A stretch of 64,000 bases of DNA from Hevea brasiliensis (Eukaryota > Streptophyta > Magnoliopsida > Malpighiales > Euphorbiaceae), in contig NC_079501.1 of assembly GCF_030052815.1 (NCBI RefSeq), positions 95,976,017 through 96,040,016 on the forward strand, read 5' to 3'. The translations under genes were made by a program, and so were the position numbers. Below are positions 9,150 to 22,316 of the stretch, piece after piece. Under the pieces are notes generated by a model, which was not told where the DNA came from, made no database searches, and saw only the letters and a list, made by a program, of their open reading frames with translations. The first letter of the stretch is position 1. Each line of letters starts with the position of its first letter.

Positions 9150-10344
9150 TGTGGGTTTTCCGGGGGAGGAAAAAGAAAGCAGAATTATCCGGGAAGTTGG
9201 TGAATTTTCTTGGAAAAGTAGGTGGGTTTCGTTTGCACTGTGGAAAAGGGAAAAGGGATTATGAGAAATGGTAGTAGAAAAAATCACAATACTCGAGAAG
9301 AATCAGTAGTCACCCCAAAAATGCCATGAAAGGAAGGTTTGGTGTGTGTCCCCACGTTACTGGCTATTCTTTATTATTATTTTAGTAAACTTGATTAGGG
9401 TAAAAATTGCTTTTTAGAGAAAAATCATAATTTCATATGTTATTAAAAAAATTAATTTAAAATTTTGAAAATTTATCATATTTAATTTTAAATATTTTTT
9501 AATATTTTCTAATATATATAAATATATATATATAATATCAAACAAATCCTTCGTCAGCGGACCAAGTGGACTAATTAGGTTCAGTAGAAGAGAATGAAAT
9601 TGAATGACAAGATCTCTTAATTTTGGTTGGTATGACTTGAATCAATTTAATAGTTTTTTTTTTAAATTATTATTTAATTTCTAAATTTTACTATTAATAA
9701 TATATGAATCTCGTTAATTTAAAAATTAAGTTATTTGGTACTAAATTTTAATTTCACCAAAATTAAAAGTTCATTCATTTAAAAAATAAAGATTTATTTA
9801 ACATTCAATCAATTTTTAAAACTTATTTAATTATATTAAAAACACATAAATCAAATTAAATTAAATAATTTCAATTTAATTTGATTTTCTTAATTTTATA
9901 TTCTAGTTTTTCGATTGAGTTCAATTCAGAATTAAACTAATGGATTGCTGATCTTTATTTGTTATCACTTCACTTAGGCCAACAAATCTCAATCGAGAAT
10001 AAAATTACTTCTTAGAATTAGAATCTGTTGGAAAAAAATATCATCTAAGATTATTAAAAAAATAATTTGAAAATACTGTTTAATTATTTTAAACATGTCA
10101 AATTTAACTTAAAATCAAATTTTTAATAACTTCTAACTGATATATTTAATATATTATTTTCCTTAATAACAACTTAAATAATAATTTCAAAGGCACCCTT
10201 AATGTTTCAATTTTATAGCAATCTTGTGTAATTTGGCAGCTAAATTCAAGAACGCTAGATTAGGCAATAAATCTGTTCTCTCCAGATATTTCTGAGTGCA
10301 TCCACACAGTTTTGAATCAAGTTGGAGAATGGCATGTGTACAGG
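9150..10344. other. AT-rich upstream region of the MPO1-like gene
   Basis: The stretch 9150-9330 is moderately GC-rich and probably contains the 5' UTR and core promoter of the minus-strand gene. The rest is AT-rich with runs of ATATAT near 9516-9535. No ORF, RNA gene or clear transposon border is seen. Confidence 0.4.
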
Positions 10345-10680
10345 GAAATTTATAATCCAGTCCTTAGATTTTGAGAAATTAATTATTTAGTTTTTAGATT
10401 TTATACTGTATCATACTTTAGTCTGTGTAGTTTTAATATATATATATAATAATTTAATCATTCAATCAATGGATGAAATTGTTATAAACATTAAAATTAT
10501 AAGGATTAAATTCTTCTTTATACTAAAATTAAAGGGACTAAATAATTCATTTATCAAAATTCATATACTAAAGTGTAATATAGTGTAAAATTTATAGGCT
10601 AAATAATTAATTTTTCAAAATGTAAAGACTAAAGTGTAATATAGAGTAAAACTCAATGATCAAATTATAAAATTTTCCTT
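10345..10680. mobile_element. Hairpin MITE-like element (degenerate)
   Basis: The first half (ggaaatttataatccagtcc, then ttattt-agttt runs) is roughly the reverse complement of the second half, which ends tataaaattttcc near 10677. The internal motif 'actaaagtgtaatatagtgt' recurs. It belongs to the same repeat family as 25011-25405, which has a clear 9-bp target duplication. Here no convincing duplication is visible. Confidence 0.5.
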
Positions 10681-11003
10681 AGTATAAACCATGCAACTGA
10701 GACATATTTTCCAAGGATTTTGGAATAGCACCTATAAGAATAAATTTTTATTTGGTGAAATTAATGTACATCTAACGATTTTATTATAACTATTGATCAT
10801 AATGAGATTCATGCGGGATTTATCAAAATTAACAATTATAATAAAACTATTATACATACATCAATATCATTATATAATTTTTCAGTAAATACAGTACTAT
10901 GGAAATATCAAGAGAAATCCTACTCCAAAAAATAGCTAGAGTTGAACCTCGTAAAAGGTTAGAATTAAGGGGTGGACAAAAGATCGAAATATCAAATCAA
11001 ATT
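10681..11003. other. Intergenic DNA before the chromovirus
   Basis: This is AT-rich sequence with no gene recognised. It ends with AAATT (10999-11003), the left copy of the target duplication of the next element. Confidence 0.4.
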
Positions 11004-13572
11004 TGTCACGACCCAACCTATGGGCCGGACCGGCACTAGGACCTGGGCCAGCCTAAAGCCCCCGAGGCCCGTAGTAAGCATAACTATTCACTTAACCCAA
11101 CTTTAAGGCCCATTTGGGCCCAATTTCAAGAAATCAACCGGACAGAGTCTGGTCATAAAATAGACCTACCAACGGAGAGTTTATGACTCACCCGACCTGT
11201 AAACACAGTAAATACTCAATTGGGGAGCTCAGCTCACCCTCCACATACTCATCAACATAAAAATAAATGGGAGCTCAGCTCCCTCATCCAATCCATCAAA
11301 CATGCATAGAATATTAAGTTTACAGGTCCAAAATAATAAATTAGTTTACAGACCTAAATCAAATAAACATTTCTAACACATGCGGAAATTCTAAGATTTA
11401 ACAAGTTTATACAAACATTAATAATCGACCTGCGAGGGAGAAAGCAGGTTAACCTCAAAAATATCCTCCTGTGGCCTGGAAAAATATTGAACAGGAGTGA
11501 GCGTTCGACTCAGAGAGTAAAATATCAATTTTAACCATAATCTCTATAACTATCTAAAACTAATGCACCCTGTAGAGTGAAATGCAACATCAACTACATT
11601 TTCACATCATAACATCAAAAAGGTAATTTGGAGCACTCACACACCCAATAATATCAATCATAGTATATGGGAGCTGATCCCCTATACAGCTCTCTTAATT
11701 CCAATTGTGCCAGCGAAGAACTCAGCTTGGACTTCCACTTAATAACCAAATCGGGGTCCCAGCGAAGAACTCAAGCCGTGTCTACCCCGAAGGACCGGGT
11801 CCCAGCAAAGATCTCAAGCCGTGTCTACCCGTCCTATCCATAGTCCACACCACATCACACGCACGCACACTGCTCTAAATTACCACAACAACATACATGG
11901 CACTTTCACAGTTATGAATGCAACATAAATCGTGCCTAAAGTTTATCTACATAGATATATGCATATAAGTGATGCATGGGCATGCTTGAACATATAATAA
12001 TAGTGAAATTACAATTAAAATTAATATTTTACTCACAGACTTGACAACGATTCTTGTGGCGGTGGCGGAGGAAGAAGGTCATTCCGCTCACCTGACAATT
12101 ACATTACAATTATTTAATACAAATGACTCAATACAAATCAAGAAAAGACCAAGTACGTCCTAAGTAGTGCCGAAAATCCGGCAGAGTCTCCCCTATACCT
12201 AGGACCTACCCAACCTGCAAAAATGGCTCAAAACACACTTCTATATTCACAATCCATATATCCACAACTCAATCACATCACACATCCCCTCCTGGGCCCA
12301 CCAAATCAGTCATCCATCACAATATGTAAAATTTCAATTTAGTCCTTATAATTAATCATTTTTGCAAAAACTACCCAAACAAGCTCTAAAAATTCTAAAA
12401 TTTTGCCCTGCGGTCCTTAGCAATATTACTAGGCTATTGCAAAAAGAATCATAATTTTTTGAGCTACCACGAATATTTTATGAATTTTTAATCCTATTTA
12501 AGCATTAGAAAATTACGAAAAAGCAAGGTTCGGGTTTACCTTTGCCAATTCCAACTTCGGGAACGCGCTCGGGACGTCTGACAATGGGGGGGTAGCCAAA
12601 ACTTCGGTCCAATTCGGAGACTTTTCTTGTAACAGTGCATCGACTGGAAATTCCGCATCCGGTCAATCGCCAATTTCCGCCAATTGAGGATACCTACACG
12701 AAGCCCACAACACGGGGGTTAGTACATAAATTTTTCAGAATTTTCTAAGCTCATTTAATGCTCGGAAAAACACTGCGAAGTTCCTTGGGACCCACCGAAA
12801 AACGGTGTCGGAAAAATTCGAAATTTATGTCGCCGCGAAGCTCTCGACGAGTGGAGCGCTTTGGTACTCTCGGTTTTCTCGTGGGATTCACGGTTTGCGA
12901 GAAATCTAGCCCAAAACTCAAAATGGGCTAAAACTTCCCGGGCAAAAATTGGACAAACCGCTCGATGGATTTCGGTGTTCTTGGTGTCTATGAAAAGCTC
13001 TCGATGAGTAGATGATTTTAGAAATAAGACCCGGTCCAATTGGTGGCTGGATCGGCTGGATTTTGGCCGGGAAGTCGAAACGTCGTCTTGTGAGGAGGAG
13101 TTCGCTCGCGTTCCGGCCGTTTAGGCGTGGCCTACAGTGAGACTGGCGGTAGAGGCGAGGGAGGTGGGCGGCGGGCTAGGGCGGGAGGAGAGAGAAAATG
13201 GGAGAAAGAGAGAAGGGGGAGGAGACGCGCGCGGGAGGAAGAAAAAGGGGAGGGAGCCGGTCCGATTCGGCCGGTTCGATTCGAAATACAAAATTTTAAA
13301 TTTTTACTCTGCCTCGGGACCGAAAACGAGGTCCAAAAATTCCTAAAAAATTTCAGAAAACTCAGAAAAATTCGTAGACTCCAAATATATTTTTAGTTTT
13401 GCCACGTGGTCTTTAAATTAATTTTTAAAAATCATCAAAGTTTATATTTTCGAAAAATCGAACCCGATTTTTAAAATCCGAAAAATCTCAAAAAAATTCC
13501 TAAAATTTAAATAAAATTAAAATACCAAAAATGCTCATAAAATAATAAAATTTAAAATTTTGGGGTGTTACA
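11004..13572 (-). repeat. Chromovirus 3' LTR
   Basis: This 2569-bp repeat begins TGTCACGACCCAACC and ends GGGGTGTTACA on the plus strand and matches 22317-24928 along its length with small indels. The stretch at 13080-13290 is strikingly G+C- and purine-rich compared with the rest. Confidence 0.95.
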
Positions 13573-13586
13573 TTCTTCCCCCCTTA
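13573..13586 (-). other. Chromovirus polypurine tract
   Basis: On the minus strand the sequence TAAGGGGGGAAGAA abuts the 3' LTR start TGTAACACC. This is the expected plus-strand primer site. Confidence 0.85.
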
Positions 13587-13639
13587 CAGAAAATTCATCC
13601 TCGAATTTTACACAAGGCAGAATAAAGCACATGATTATA

Positions 13640-13909
13640 CATTGAGCAGATAAGGGTACTTGCTACGCATGTCCCGTTCTAACTCCCAGGTGCACTCTTC
13701 CACTGACTGGCTCCTTCACAAGACCTTAACCATAGGGATCTGTTTGGATCTTAGCTATCTCACTTGGTAGTCCACTATGGCTACAGGTTGCCCCTCAAAT
13801 GTCAAGTTCTCTTTTAGCTCTATTACATCTGGTTGTAGTACATGAGAAGAATCTGGAATGTATTTCCTGAGCATGGAGATGTGAAATACGGGATGAACAT
13901 GAGAAAGGT
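13640..13909 (-). pseudogene. Chromovirus integrase C-terminus and chromodomain remnant
   Basis: After the solo LTR the integrase resumes as LSHVHPVFHISMLRKYIPD, followed by VAIVDYQVR. Beyond a TAG the frame continues as LRSKQIPMVKVL, then a TGA where tryptophan is expected, then RSQSVEECTWELERDMRSKY. This is a recognisable chromodomain-type tail. Two nonsense codons break it. In intact relatives this module directs integration to particular chromatin. Confidence 0.75.
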
Positions 13910-16900
13910 TGTCACACCTTACCCCTCTGTAAGGCATAACATGATCCCGTAGAATACCTAATAAATTACCGAACTTCACCTACTAATAACTCATTAAGTA
14001 CCCTACAAAGGATTTTAAATCAATTTTCTTACTTTTGTTAAGTGGTGAGCATTGTCTAATAGGCATTTAAAACATTTAGTTAAAATTAAAACTAGTTAAT
14101 ATTTTTGGTCCATTTTAGTTTTCTGCAAATTCTATAAAAATTTTGACAGAGTTTCCTCTGTATTTTGAGAAAACCATTCTTCAAATACCTGTAAAAAGCA
14201 CTTCTAAAAGTTTTTCTCAATCACTACTTCGGTTTCACAATCAAACTCAATCAATTTCACAATCATTTCAATAAATTTCTCAAGTTCAAAATTTAATAGT
14301 CCTCAATGTATAGTCAATCAATTTCATACATTCATATATATATATATATATATATTTTTTTAGATAAACAATTTATGTATTCATCATACAAAAATTTACA
14401 TTAAGAAAATCCAAACTAAAATTTATTACAAATTTTATATAGATTTTGTACAAGCTGCTCAAAACCCATCTTCACATGTCCATACATTTCTGTGCATTAC
14501 ATACATCAAAATAATATTTACGATCAGGGTATAAACTATACCCGATAGCTTCAAAGCAGAACGATCCTCAATCCTCAGCAGCTCAGTCTGCTGCTCCTCT
14601 AGTCTCTGTATCTGCGACAGCAATAGAAGCTATCGCTGAGTACTAGGACTCAGTGGTGCACAATATACTAAAATAATCTTTATGCAAAACTTAAAGCACA
14701 TTCATTCAAAAATTTGGCTAAACATGAAAATTAAATACAATCATGCATTGTAAGATTTTACATGTAAACCAAGTTCATTTCAAAGTAACAAAACACATTT
14801 CATAAAACCCACAGTTAGATCACGCCATTCGAAACAAATAGAATCTCAATAGCCAGAGGCTAAAGAGAAATCACATGAATCTCGATAGCCAAAGGCTAAA
14901 GAGAAATCATATCACAAGGCTAGCTAGCTCAAATATATGGATATCCATTCACATCCTCTTCTACTGGCACACCTCAACACTTCTCCAGAGAAGGAATCAA
15001 AATTCGAAACTAATTACCCCCACTAGTCGTGCTAGTGAGGTGTTCAAATATGTGGTCATGGCACTGTTGTTTCAAAACTTATCTTAACAATTTGCTAAAC
15101 ATTGTCTTTTCAAATATACATAATAACTTTCAACAATTTAGATCAAACATCATAAGAATGCCATAATTCAATATTTCATATTATTCAAAACGATATGCAA
15201 AAGATGATTATAAAAGTATATGTTGTGCACAAACCTCAAACAGTGCTTTGTTGGCCTTGACTCGACTCCTCGGGTTCTGTCCCGGTATTCTTTTCCACTG
15301 AAACACGAAATTTTCCAATGTTTCAGTACTAAAACTTAAAATAAATCCAAAATAAACTTAACTTCACATTTACCTAGCTCTAACATGTTAAATTCGATGT
15401 TCTTAAAATTTTGTGTTTCGGGTTACTATTCACTGCACTATTCAAGTCAAATTATTGACTTTCTAAGGCTTAATAGGTATGGGAACTCCAACTTCACTCA
15501 CATACCACATTTTGGTCACCAAACTTGTTGGTTTTGGTCATTTGTTTAAAGCTTTGGTCATTTTGGCAAAATTGCCAATTTTTGGTTTTGGTTCTCCGAA
15601 GTTGCACTGTTTCATTGGTCGGTCTACTGTTGGAATTTGACAAAACTTCCTTCATAGAAAATGTTCCTTATTGTCTTAAGTGTATTCTCATTTTTGGATC
15701 ACCTCAATCGGAGTTTTGTAGCTCAAGTTATGGCCAAAATAAGTTTACTGTTCACGTGCTCATTCATCCGCACTTTTGGGTTACGCAGATTTTGATCCAA
15801 CTTTGGTCAATAATTTGATCAAGTTAAGTTTATAATTTGGTCTAATTTTCTTCATATGAAATGTTCTAATATGTCTTAGGTTTCCATCGGTTCAAGAATC
15901 GCCTAAATCCGAGTTTCCTAGAGAGAGTTATAGCCATCCAAACATTACTGCTCAATTGAAAATCTGCAGAGTTGCAGGTTTGGTAATTTAACTTTGCTCA
16001 ATAATTTGAATGGGTTAATGGCATAATTTGGGGTGGTGTTCTTCATGAAAGTTTTAGATCTATGTCTCATCTAATTGCTGGTAAAATTTCAGGTCAATTT
16101 GACCTGTCTAACTCGAGTTATGACCAAATGAAAAGTTACTGTTCATTTGGTCGATTTAATCTGTGGCGACTGCTATCAATTCACTTTGGTCAATTGTTTC
16201 ACCAAGTTTTGGTTAGTTTTTGGTCATGGTTCCTTAATGAAAATTGTGCTCTTTTATGTCTATTTTCATCTCCAATTGGTGGCATATCAATTGGACTTGT
16301 AAAATTTGAGTTTTGGTCCTTCAAAGTGGGTTTGGTCATGCTGCCAGCAGCATGACCAATAACTTACGAATTTGGTTTAATTTCCTAACATTCCCACACA
16401 ACTTATTTGGTCATAATTGACCATTATTTCATGTCACAATAGGTTAAACATGCCATTTATGCATTTCTCCAAATTTTGGTTCATAAACCCTAGCATTGAA
16501 ACCCTAATCTCACTAACTCTTGCATTTAACTACTTCTAATGATTTTAATGTTAATCATTTAACTAAGTAAGGTTTCTAAACTCATTCAATTGCATCATAT
16601 TCATGCAAACCATACTCCTCTCAAGCTGCCCCAAAATTTCAATTTAATTCTTTCCCCATATTTGTTTCATTTAAATCAAGTTCTTAGCTCACTTAATTAC
16701 CTAAACATGCATTTGAATGGAAAAATAGTAAGTTAGCATACTAACCTCAAATGGAGCTTTCCAACTTCTTGTTTCTTCAAGCTTTTTTTAAATTTTTCTT
16801 TTCCCAATCTTCTTAACAAGACTCAACTACAAGCTTTAATTAAGAAACTTATAAATTTTATGGCTCAAATCTTGGGTTTAAGAAGCTTTTTAGTGAGCTT

Positions 16901-17615
16901 CAATGGTGGAGGTTAAGAAAATGAGAGGAATGAGAGAGGAAATGAGGGTTGACGGGAATGAAGAAAAAAAACCAATTTCTTTTCTTTTTATTTTGCTTAT
17001 GGAAGACCACTAAATCCAAATTTAATAATTCATTTAATTAATTCTTTTATGACATCACCTTTGACTTTTCTAACTTCTTTCTTTTCTTTTTTTTTTCTTT
17101 TTTTTCTATTTATTTTTTTCTATTAGTTCTTTAATTTAATTCTTGATTCCGAAATTTTCTTTTCTCCATTTTTATTTGTGATTAGGTCGAGTCACTCTCG
17201 GGGTCAATTGACCAAATCGCCCCTCGAGTTCATCCGGTTTGCAAATAATTCCATATTTCTTCGGTTCTCGACCTAATTATTTGGTAGCTTAATGATTCTT
17301 TTTCATGATTTTCTCTTTTCCACTTGTGTTCATAAGGGTCCTAAGGATGCGGTGTCACTTTTACGATTCGAAATTTGAGTTTAAAGCGACTTGTGATGCG
17401 TTCAGGAGGTCACTCATCGCTGTGACTCTCGGCTCGTTTAACTTCTTATGTTCTGTTTTTCTTATTTATACTTAACTAATTGAACATTACTATTTATTTG
17501 TGTTTGTGTCTTATCTAATTGTCTTGAGTGTGGTTCTAATCCCCTTAATTGTCCGGACCGACACCGGTCACCGGAACAGTGAAATCTACCAGGCTATGCA
17601 ACCGGGGGTGTTACA
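13910..17615 (+). mobile_element. Solo LTR (3.7 kb) inside the chromovirus integrase
   Basis: The insertion is bounded by TGTCACACCTTACCCC at 13910 and GGGGGTGTTACA at 17615, with perfect TSD AAGGT (13905-13909, 17616-17620). Removing it restores the integrase reading (LLPNL joined to SHVHPVFH). There is no internal coding region, primer-binding site or second LTR, so it is a solo LTR left by recombination between two LTRs. The 3706-bp size is large for an LTR. A relative in opposite orientation lies at 41479-45075. It contains a short AT repeat at 14336-14358. Confidence 0.88.
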
Positions 17616-17620
17616 AAGGT

Positions 17621-18420
17621 TGGGTAGTAGCTCCAACCGGTAGGCAACTGCTCCAACTCTATCCATAACCTCAAAAGGTCCGATATACCAAGGTGCCAAC
17701 TTGCCCTTCTTTCCAAATCTCATGACTCCCTTAATTGGAGAAACCTTCAGGAATACATAGTCGCCTACTGCAAACTCTACATCCCTCCGTCTGGGGTCTG
17801 CATAACTCTTCTGCCTACTGAAAGCTGTTTTCAATCGTTTCCTGATTAAAGGAACAACCTCTGAAGTGTATTGCACTAGGTCTACATCATGCACCATCAC
17901 TTCTCCCATTTCCGTCCAACACAGAGGAGACCTACACTTTCTTCCATATAGTGCCTCATAGGGTGCCATCCCTATGCTGGAATGGTAACTGTTGTTGTAG
18001 GCAAACTCCACCAAAGCTAACTGATCATCCCATTGACCTCCAAAATCCAAAACACTCATGCAAAGCATGTCTTCCAGTGTTTGGATTGTCCTTTCGGACT
18101 GTCCGTCTATTTGAGGGTGGAAGGCCGTACTGAAGTTCAACTGTGTGCCAAGTGCCTCCTGTAACTTTCTCCAAAACCGAGAAGTGAACTGGGGCCCTCT
18201 GTCAGATATTATGGAAGCCGGAACTCCATGCAATCTGACTATTTCTCGAATGTAGAGTCGGGCGTACTGTGCCACAGAATATGTAGTCTTCACAGGCAAG
18301 AAGTGAGCTGATTTGGTTAAGCGGTCTATAATTACCCATATAGAATCATATCCTCGCGTGGTACAAGGCAACCCAGTCACAAAATCCATAGTGATCATTT
18401 CCCACTTCCATTATGGGATA
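17621..18420 (-). pseudogene. Chromovirus integrase core
   Basis: The open frame has the DDE residues in context: D in ITMDFVTGLP, D in IISDRGPQFTSRFW, E in GQSERTIQTLED. The GPF-type C-terminal motif follows (LAPWYIGPFEVMDRVG). One stop (TAA) separates it from the upstream RNase H-integrase block, at ELPIP-stop-WKWEM near 18409-18414. The solo LTR then cuts the C-terminus after LLPNL. Confidence 0.92.
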
Positions 18421-19553
18421 GGGAGCTCCTGCAGCTTCCCAGACGGTCTCTGGTGTTCAAACTTCACCTTCTGACAAGTCAAGCACTTGGACACAAAGTC
18501 TGCTATGTCTCTCTTCATGCCATTCCACCAATAGCTATTCTTCACATCATGGTACATCTTGGTGGAGCCTGGGTGGACACTGTACAGGGTATAGTGTGCC
18601 TCTTGCATGATTTCATTTCTGAGATTGTCCACATCGGGCACACATATCCTAGAACCTTGCATAAGGGCGCCATCATTGGCAAACCCAAACTCACCACCTT
18701 CACCTTGCTGTACTCTTTCTATGATCTTCATCAATTGTTGGTCTCTGTGCTGGGAAACTCTAACTCTGTCCCGTAAGTCTGGCCTCACTGAAAAATGAGC
18801 CAACAATACCCCCTCATCTGAAAGATCTAGGATTAAACCTTGATCCATCAACTCATGTACCTCTTGAATCAATGGTCTCTTCTCTGCTGAAATGTGCGCT
18901 AAACTGCCAGAAGATTTTCTGCTCAAAGCATCTGCTACTACATTGGCCTTCCCAGGGTGGTACTGGATGGTGCAATCATAGTCTTTCAGAAGCTCCATCC
19001 ATCTCCTCTGTCTCAAGTTTAAATCCCTCTGTTGGAAGATGTACTTCAAACTCTTGTGGTCGGTGTATATCTCGCACACTTCACCATACAGGTAGTGTCT
19101 CCAGATTTTTAGTGCAAAGACTACAGCCGCCATTTCCAAATCATGGGTGGGGTAGTTTTGCTCATGCCTCTTCAGCTGTCTTGAAGCATAAGCCACTACT
19201 TTTCCATTCTGCATCAAAATACACCCTAGGCCAACTCTGGAGGCGTCACAGTACACGGTGTATCCTTCACCACTCATAGGTAGTGTCAACACAGGGGCAG
19301 TGGTTAGACACTCCTTAAGCTTATGGAAACTCTCCTCACAGTCATCTGTCCAAATGAATGGAACATTCTTCCTGGTTAACTTAGTTAGGGGAGCTGCTAT
19401 TCTGGAAAAATCCTGTACAAAATGCCTATAGTAGCCAGCTAAACCCAGAAAACTTCGCACCTCAGTGACTGTTGTAGGCCTAAGCCAATCAGTTACAGCT
19501 TCAATTTTCTTGGGATCCACTTGAATGCCGTCACTAGAAACCACGTGTCCCAA
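18411..19553 (-). pseudogene. Chromovirus RT end, RNase H and integrase zinc finger
   Basis: In order: the RT C-terminus ([19 protein letters not shown]), an RNase H domain ([18 protein letters not shown] with the first catalytic D, then [30 protein letters not shown], and [12 protein letters not shown] with the last D), then the HHCC zinc finger of integrase ([26 protein letters not shown]). It is separated from the RT block by a TAG at about 19603-19605. Confidence 0.93.
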
Positions 19554-19604
19554 GAATGAGATGCTTTCTAGCCAAAATTCACATTTTGAAAATTTGGCAT
19601 ATAG

Positions 19605-20663
19605 CTAGTGCTCCCTCAAAGTCTGCAACACCATTCTCAAGTGCCACACGTGTTCTTCCTCGGTCCGAGAGTATACCAAAATGTCATCTATGAATACGAT
19701 GACAAAACGGTCTAAAAACGGCTTGAACACCCTATTCATCAAGTCCATGAAGGCTGCTAGTGCATTAGTAAGTCCAAAAGACATCACCAAGAACTCATAA
19801 TGACCATATCTTGTCCTGAATGCCGTTTTGGACACGTCCTCATTCCTGATTCTCAACTGATGGTAGCTTGATCGCAGGTCTATCTTAGAAAAGAATCTAG
19901 CTCCTTGGAGCTGATCAAACAGATCATCGATTCGAGGAAGTGGATACTTGTTCTTCACAGTCACCTTGTTCAGCTGTCTATAGTCAATGCACAACCTCAA
20001 TGACCCATCTTTCTTTCTCACAAATAGAACAGGAGCACCCCAGGGTGAAGTGCTCGGACGTATGAAACCTTTGTCCAACAGCTCCTGTAGTTGCTCGTTT
20101 AACTCTTTCAATTCTGCTGGGGCCATCCTGTAAGGTGGCATTGATATGGGGTTTGTACCCGGAACAATATCAATGCAGAACTCTATTCCCCTTTCTGGTG
20201 GCAACCCTGGAAGCTCTTCAGGGAAGACATCCATGAATTCTCTGACAACAGGAACATTTTCCATGTTGACACCTTCTACAGATGTATCTCTCACCAATGC
20301 CAAATACCCTTGGCATCCACGCCTCAACATTTTTCTAGCACTAATTGTTGACACCAAGTTATATGGAGCCACGCTCCTGTCACTATCAAAGCTAAACTCT
20401 TCCACACCGGGTATGTGGAAATACACTTTTTTGTTCCTGCAGTCTAAGGTGGCAAAATGAGTTGCCAACCAGTCCATTCCCAAAATTACATCAAAATCAG
20501 TCACTGGTAGAGGAACCAAGTCTGCTGGGAGGATCTTTCCATCCACCACTACTGGGCTACCCGGAAAAACCATATCTACATCTATGTTGTCGCTAAGTGG
20601 GGTAGTTACCGACAAAGGACATTCTAAGGTTGTAGGGTTTCTACCCAACCTCATGGCAAACAC
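19605..20663 (-). pseudogene. Chromovirus protease-reverse transcriptase
   Basis: Protease downstream motifs ([18 protein letters not shown]) lead into a nearly complete [75 protein letters not shown] and the catalytic box [12 protein letters not shown]. Just upstream, near 20690, the protease active-site triad appears to have lost one base (the reading ALIDxGATHSF is shifted), which separates it from gag. The domain is otherwise well kept. Confidence 0.93.
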
Positions 20664-20697
20664 AGGGGAGACAAATGAGTGCGTAGCACCGGATCTA

Positions 20698-22049
20698 TCA
20701 AAACACGAGCCTCATAGGAGCAGGACTGGAAGAATACACGCCACAAGCGCATTTGAAGCTTGAACATCTTGGTGGGTCGGGTGAAAACCGAGCGACCCCT
20801 ACCGAGTGGCGTAACCACGATCGACTTCTACCTCCTGATCTGCCTCCAAATCCACGTCCCCCTTGTCCTCGGCCCTGTTGGCCACTGAACTGACTGCCTG
20901 CCATGCTGGAAGCACTCGGATACAACTGACGAGGAACATTCGCAACAGAACTCTGTGACCCCATCTGTGGCTCTCTGAACACGAGGCATTCCCTAGCAAA
21001 GTGACCTGGTTGGCCACACCTGAAGCATACTCCTGAACCCATCATACAAGGTCCTGAATGTCCTCTTCCACACTGTGCACAAGGTGCCAAGGAGGATCCT
21101 GAACTGGACCAGCTGCTGTACTCGAATCGTGACCACCGCCGATCCGTACCACAGTGCAACCCTCGGGATTTGTGTCTAAATCCACTTCTCTTATTTCTGC
21201 TTCTTCCTCTGTAATTAGTTTGACCACCACTATCCGCAGTACCCATGTGTGGGACACCTGAAGAACCCTCTGCCCTATTTTTCTTTGCCCTTCCGCTGTC
21301 ATCCATAGCATAGCTAATCTCAATCTGTCTAGCTCGATCAACCACCACATCAAAAGACTGATCAGACATCATGGCCAGGTTTGCATACCTCCTGTCCAGC
21401 CCCTTTAGGAATCTCTTCACCTTCATAGTTTCTGTAGCTACTGCTGTAGGGGCATACCTGCTCAGTTCTAGAAATTCTGTAGCATACTCATCTACAGACC
21501 TGCCATTCTGTCTCAAGGACTCAAAGGCCCACTGCTTCTGATCTCTGAAGCTTTCTGGCACAAACCAATTGATGAACAGTTCCACAAACTAAGTCCACGA
21601 CAAACCCTCTATCCGAGGTAGTATGTAGTCATTCATCCACTGTCTAGGCATAGGCCCCATGACATGCTGCATACACTCTATTAGTCTTCTATCAGTCAAC
21701 TGTAATTCTGTTCCTGCCTGTCTACAGGAATCCAAAAATCGATATGCATCGTCTGACACATCATAAGTACCAGGCACCAATTTCTTGAAATTTATAATCT
21801 GTTTGTAAGGTTCCCCTCTTTGTGCGGTGGACTGCTGCTGCTGTGGTGGGTGGACATATATTGTGCCATTATATCGATGGTTCTCTGCAACCCAACTAGA
21901 GTAGCTGCCATTGGGTCCATGGGACCCTGTGCCATAAAAGACTGATCCTGTACTGGTGGCAGCTGCTCTTCTACTTGAGCAGCTCTAGGCCTCCTACCCC
22001 GCCTCCTCGGGGCAGGCGCCTCATCCTGTGCCGACACCTCGTCAGGCAC
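20698..22049 (-). pseudogene. Chromovirus gag
   Basis: The start MPDEVSAQDEAPAPRRRGRR is at 22049. The capsid-like region continues through GTYDVSDDAYRFLDSC and FVELFINWFVPESF to RQNGRSVDEYATEFLELSRY. The zinc knuckle VCFRCGQPGHFARECL (C-x2-C-x4-H-x4-C, intact) lies near 20990. A frameshift near 21800-21815 and a TAG at 21586-21588, where lysine is usual, break the frame into three. Gag packages the element RNA in cytoplasmic particles. Confidence 0.9.
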
Positions 22050-22300
22050 ATCCGTTACAGTGCGATGGCGACTCTCTTGCTTCTATGCATTTTCTTGAAA
22101 TTCAGCAGCATTAGCCCACAAAATTCAAAACTGCACATCACATAGCTCTATAGACTCATGTTTACACACAATATGTGAAGCAGAACTAGAAGTAAAGATG
22201 ACAATGCAAGACGAATATGGATCCTATTTTTCCGCATGTGACTCCTAGTAGACTCTTCCCAACACTTTAGATGAACATTCCCTAAGAATCTGGAGCCTAA

Positions 22301-22312
22301 GCTCTGATACCA
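22301..22312 (-). other. Chromovirus primer-binding site
   Basis: The minus strand reads TGGTATCAGAGC four bases from the end of the 5' LTR (22317). It is complementary to initiator tRNA-Met. Confidence 0.92.
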
Positions 22313-22316
22313 CATT

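Noticed and set aside
9044..9274. Plus-strand open frame opposite the MPO1-like first exon
   Set aside because: It is the antisense shadow of a conserved membrane-protein exon and has no domain.
9150..9287. Upstream extension of the MPO1-like protein (46 extra residues)
   Set aside because: Family homology starts at MGKCGLFD; the extension is serine/phenylalanine-rich 5' UTR-like sequence.
13127..13396. Arg/Gly-rich open frame within the chromovirus LTR
   Set aside because: It arises from a purine-rich LTR stretch; the same stretch in the other LTR has different frames and lengths.
15525..16355. Two ~97-codon open frames in the solo LTR
   Set aside because: They are leucine/phenylalanine/tryptophan strings from 'ttggtca' repeats, with no domain and no counterpart frame in the related solo LTR.
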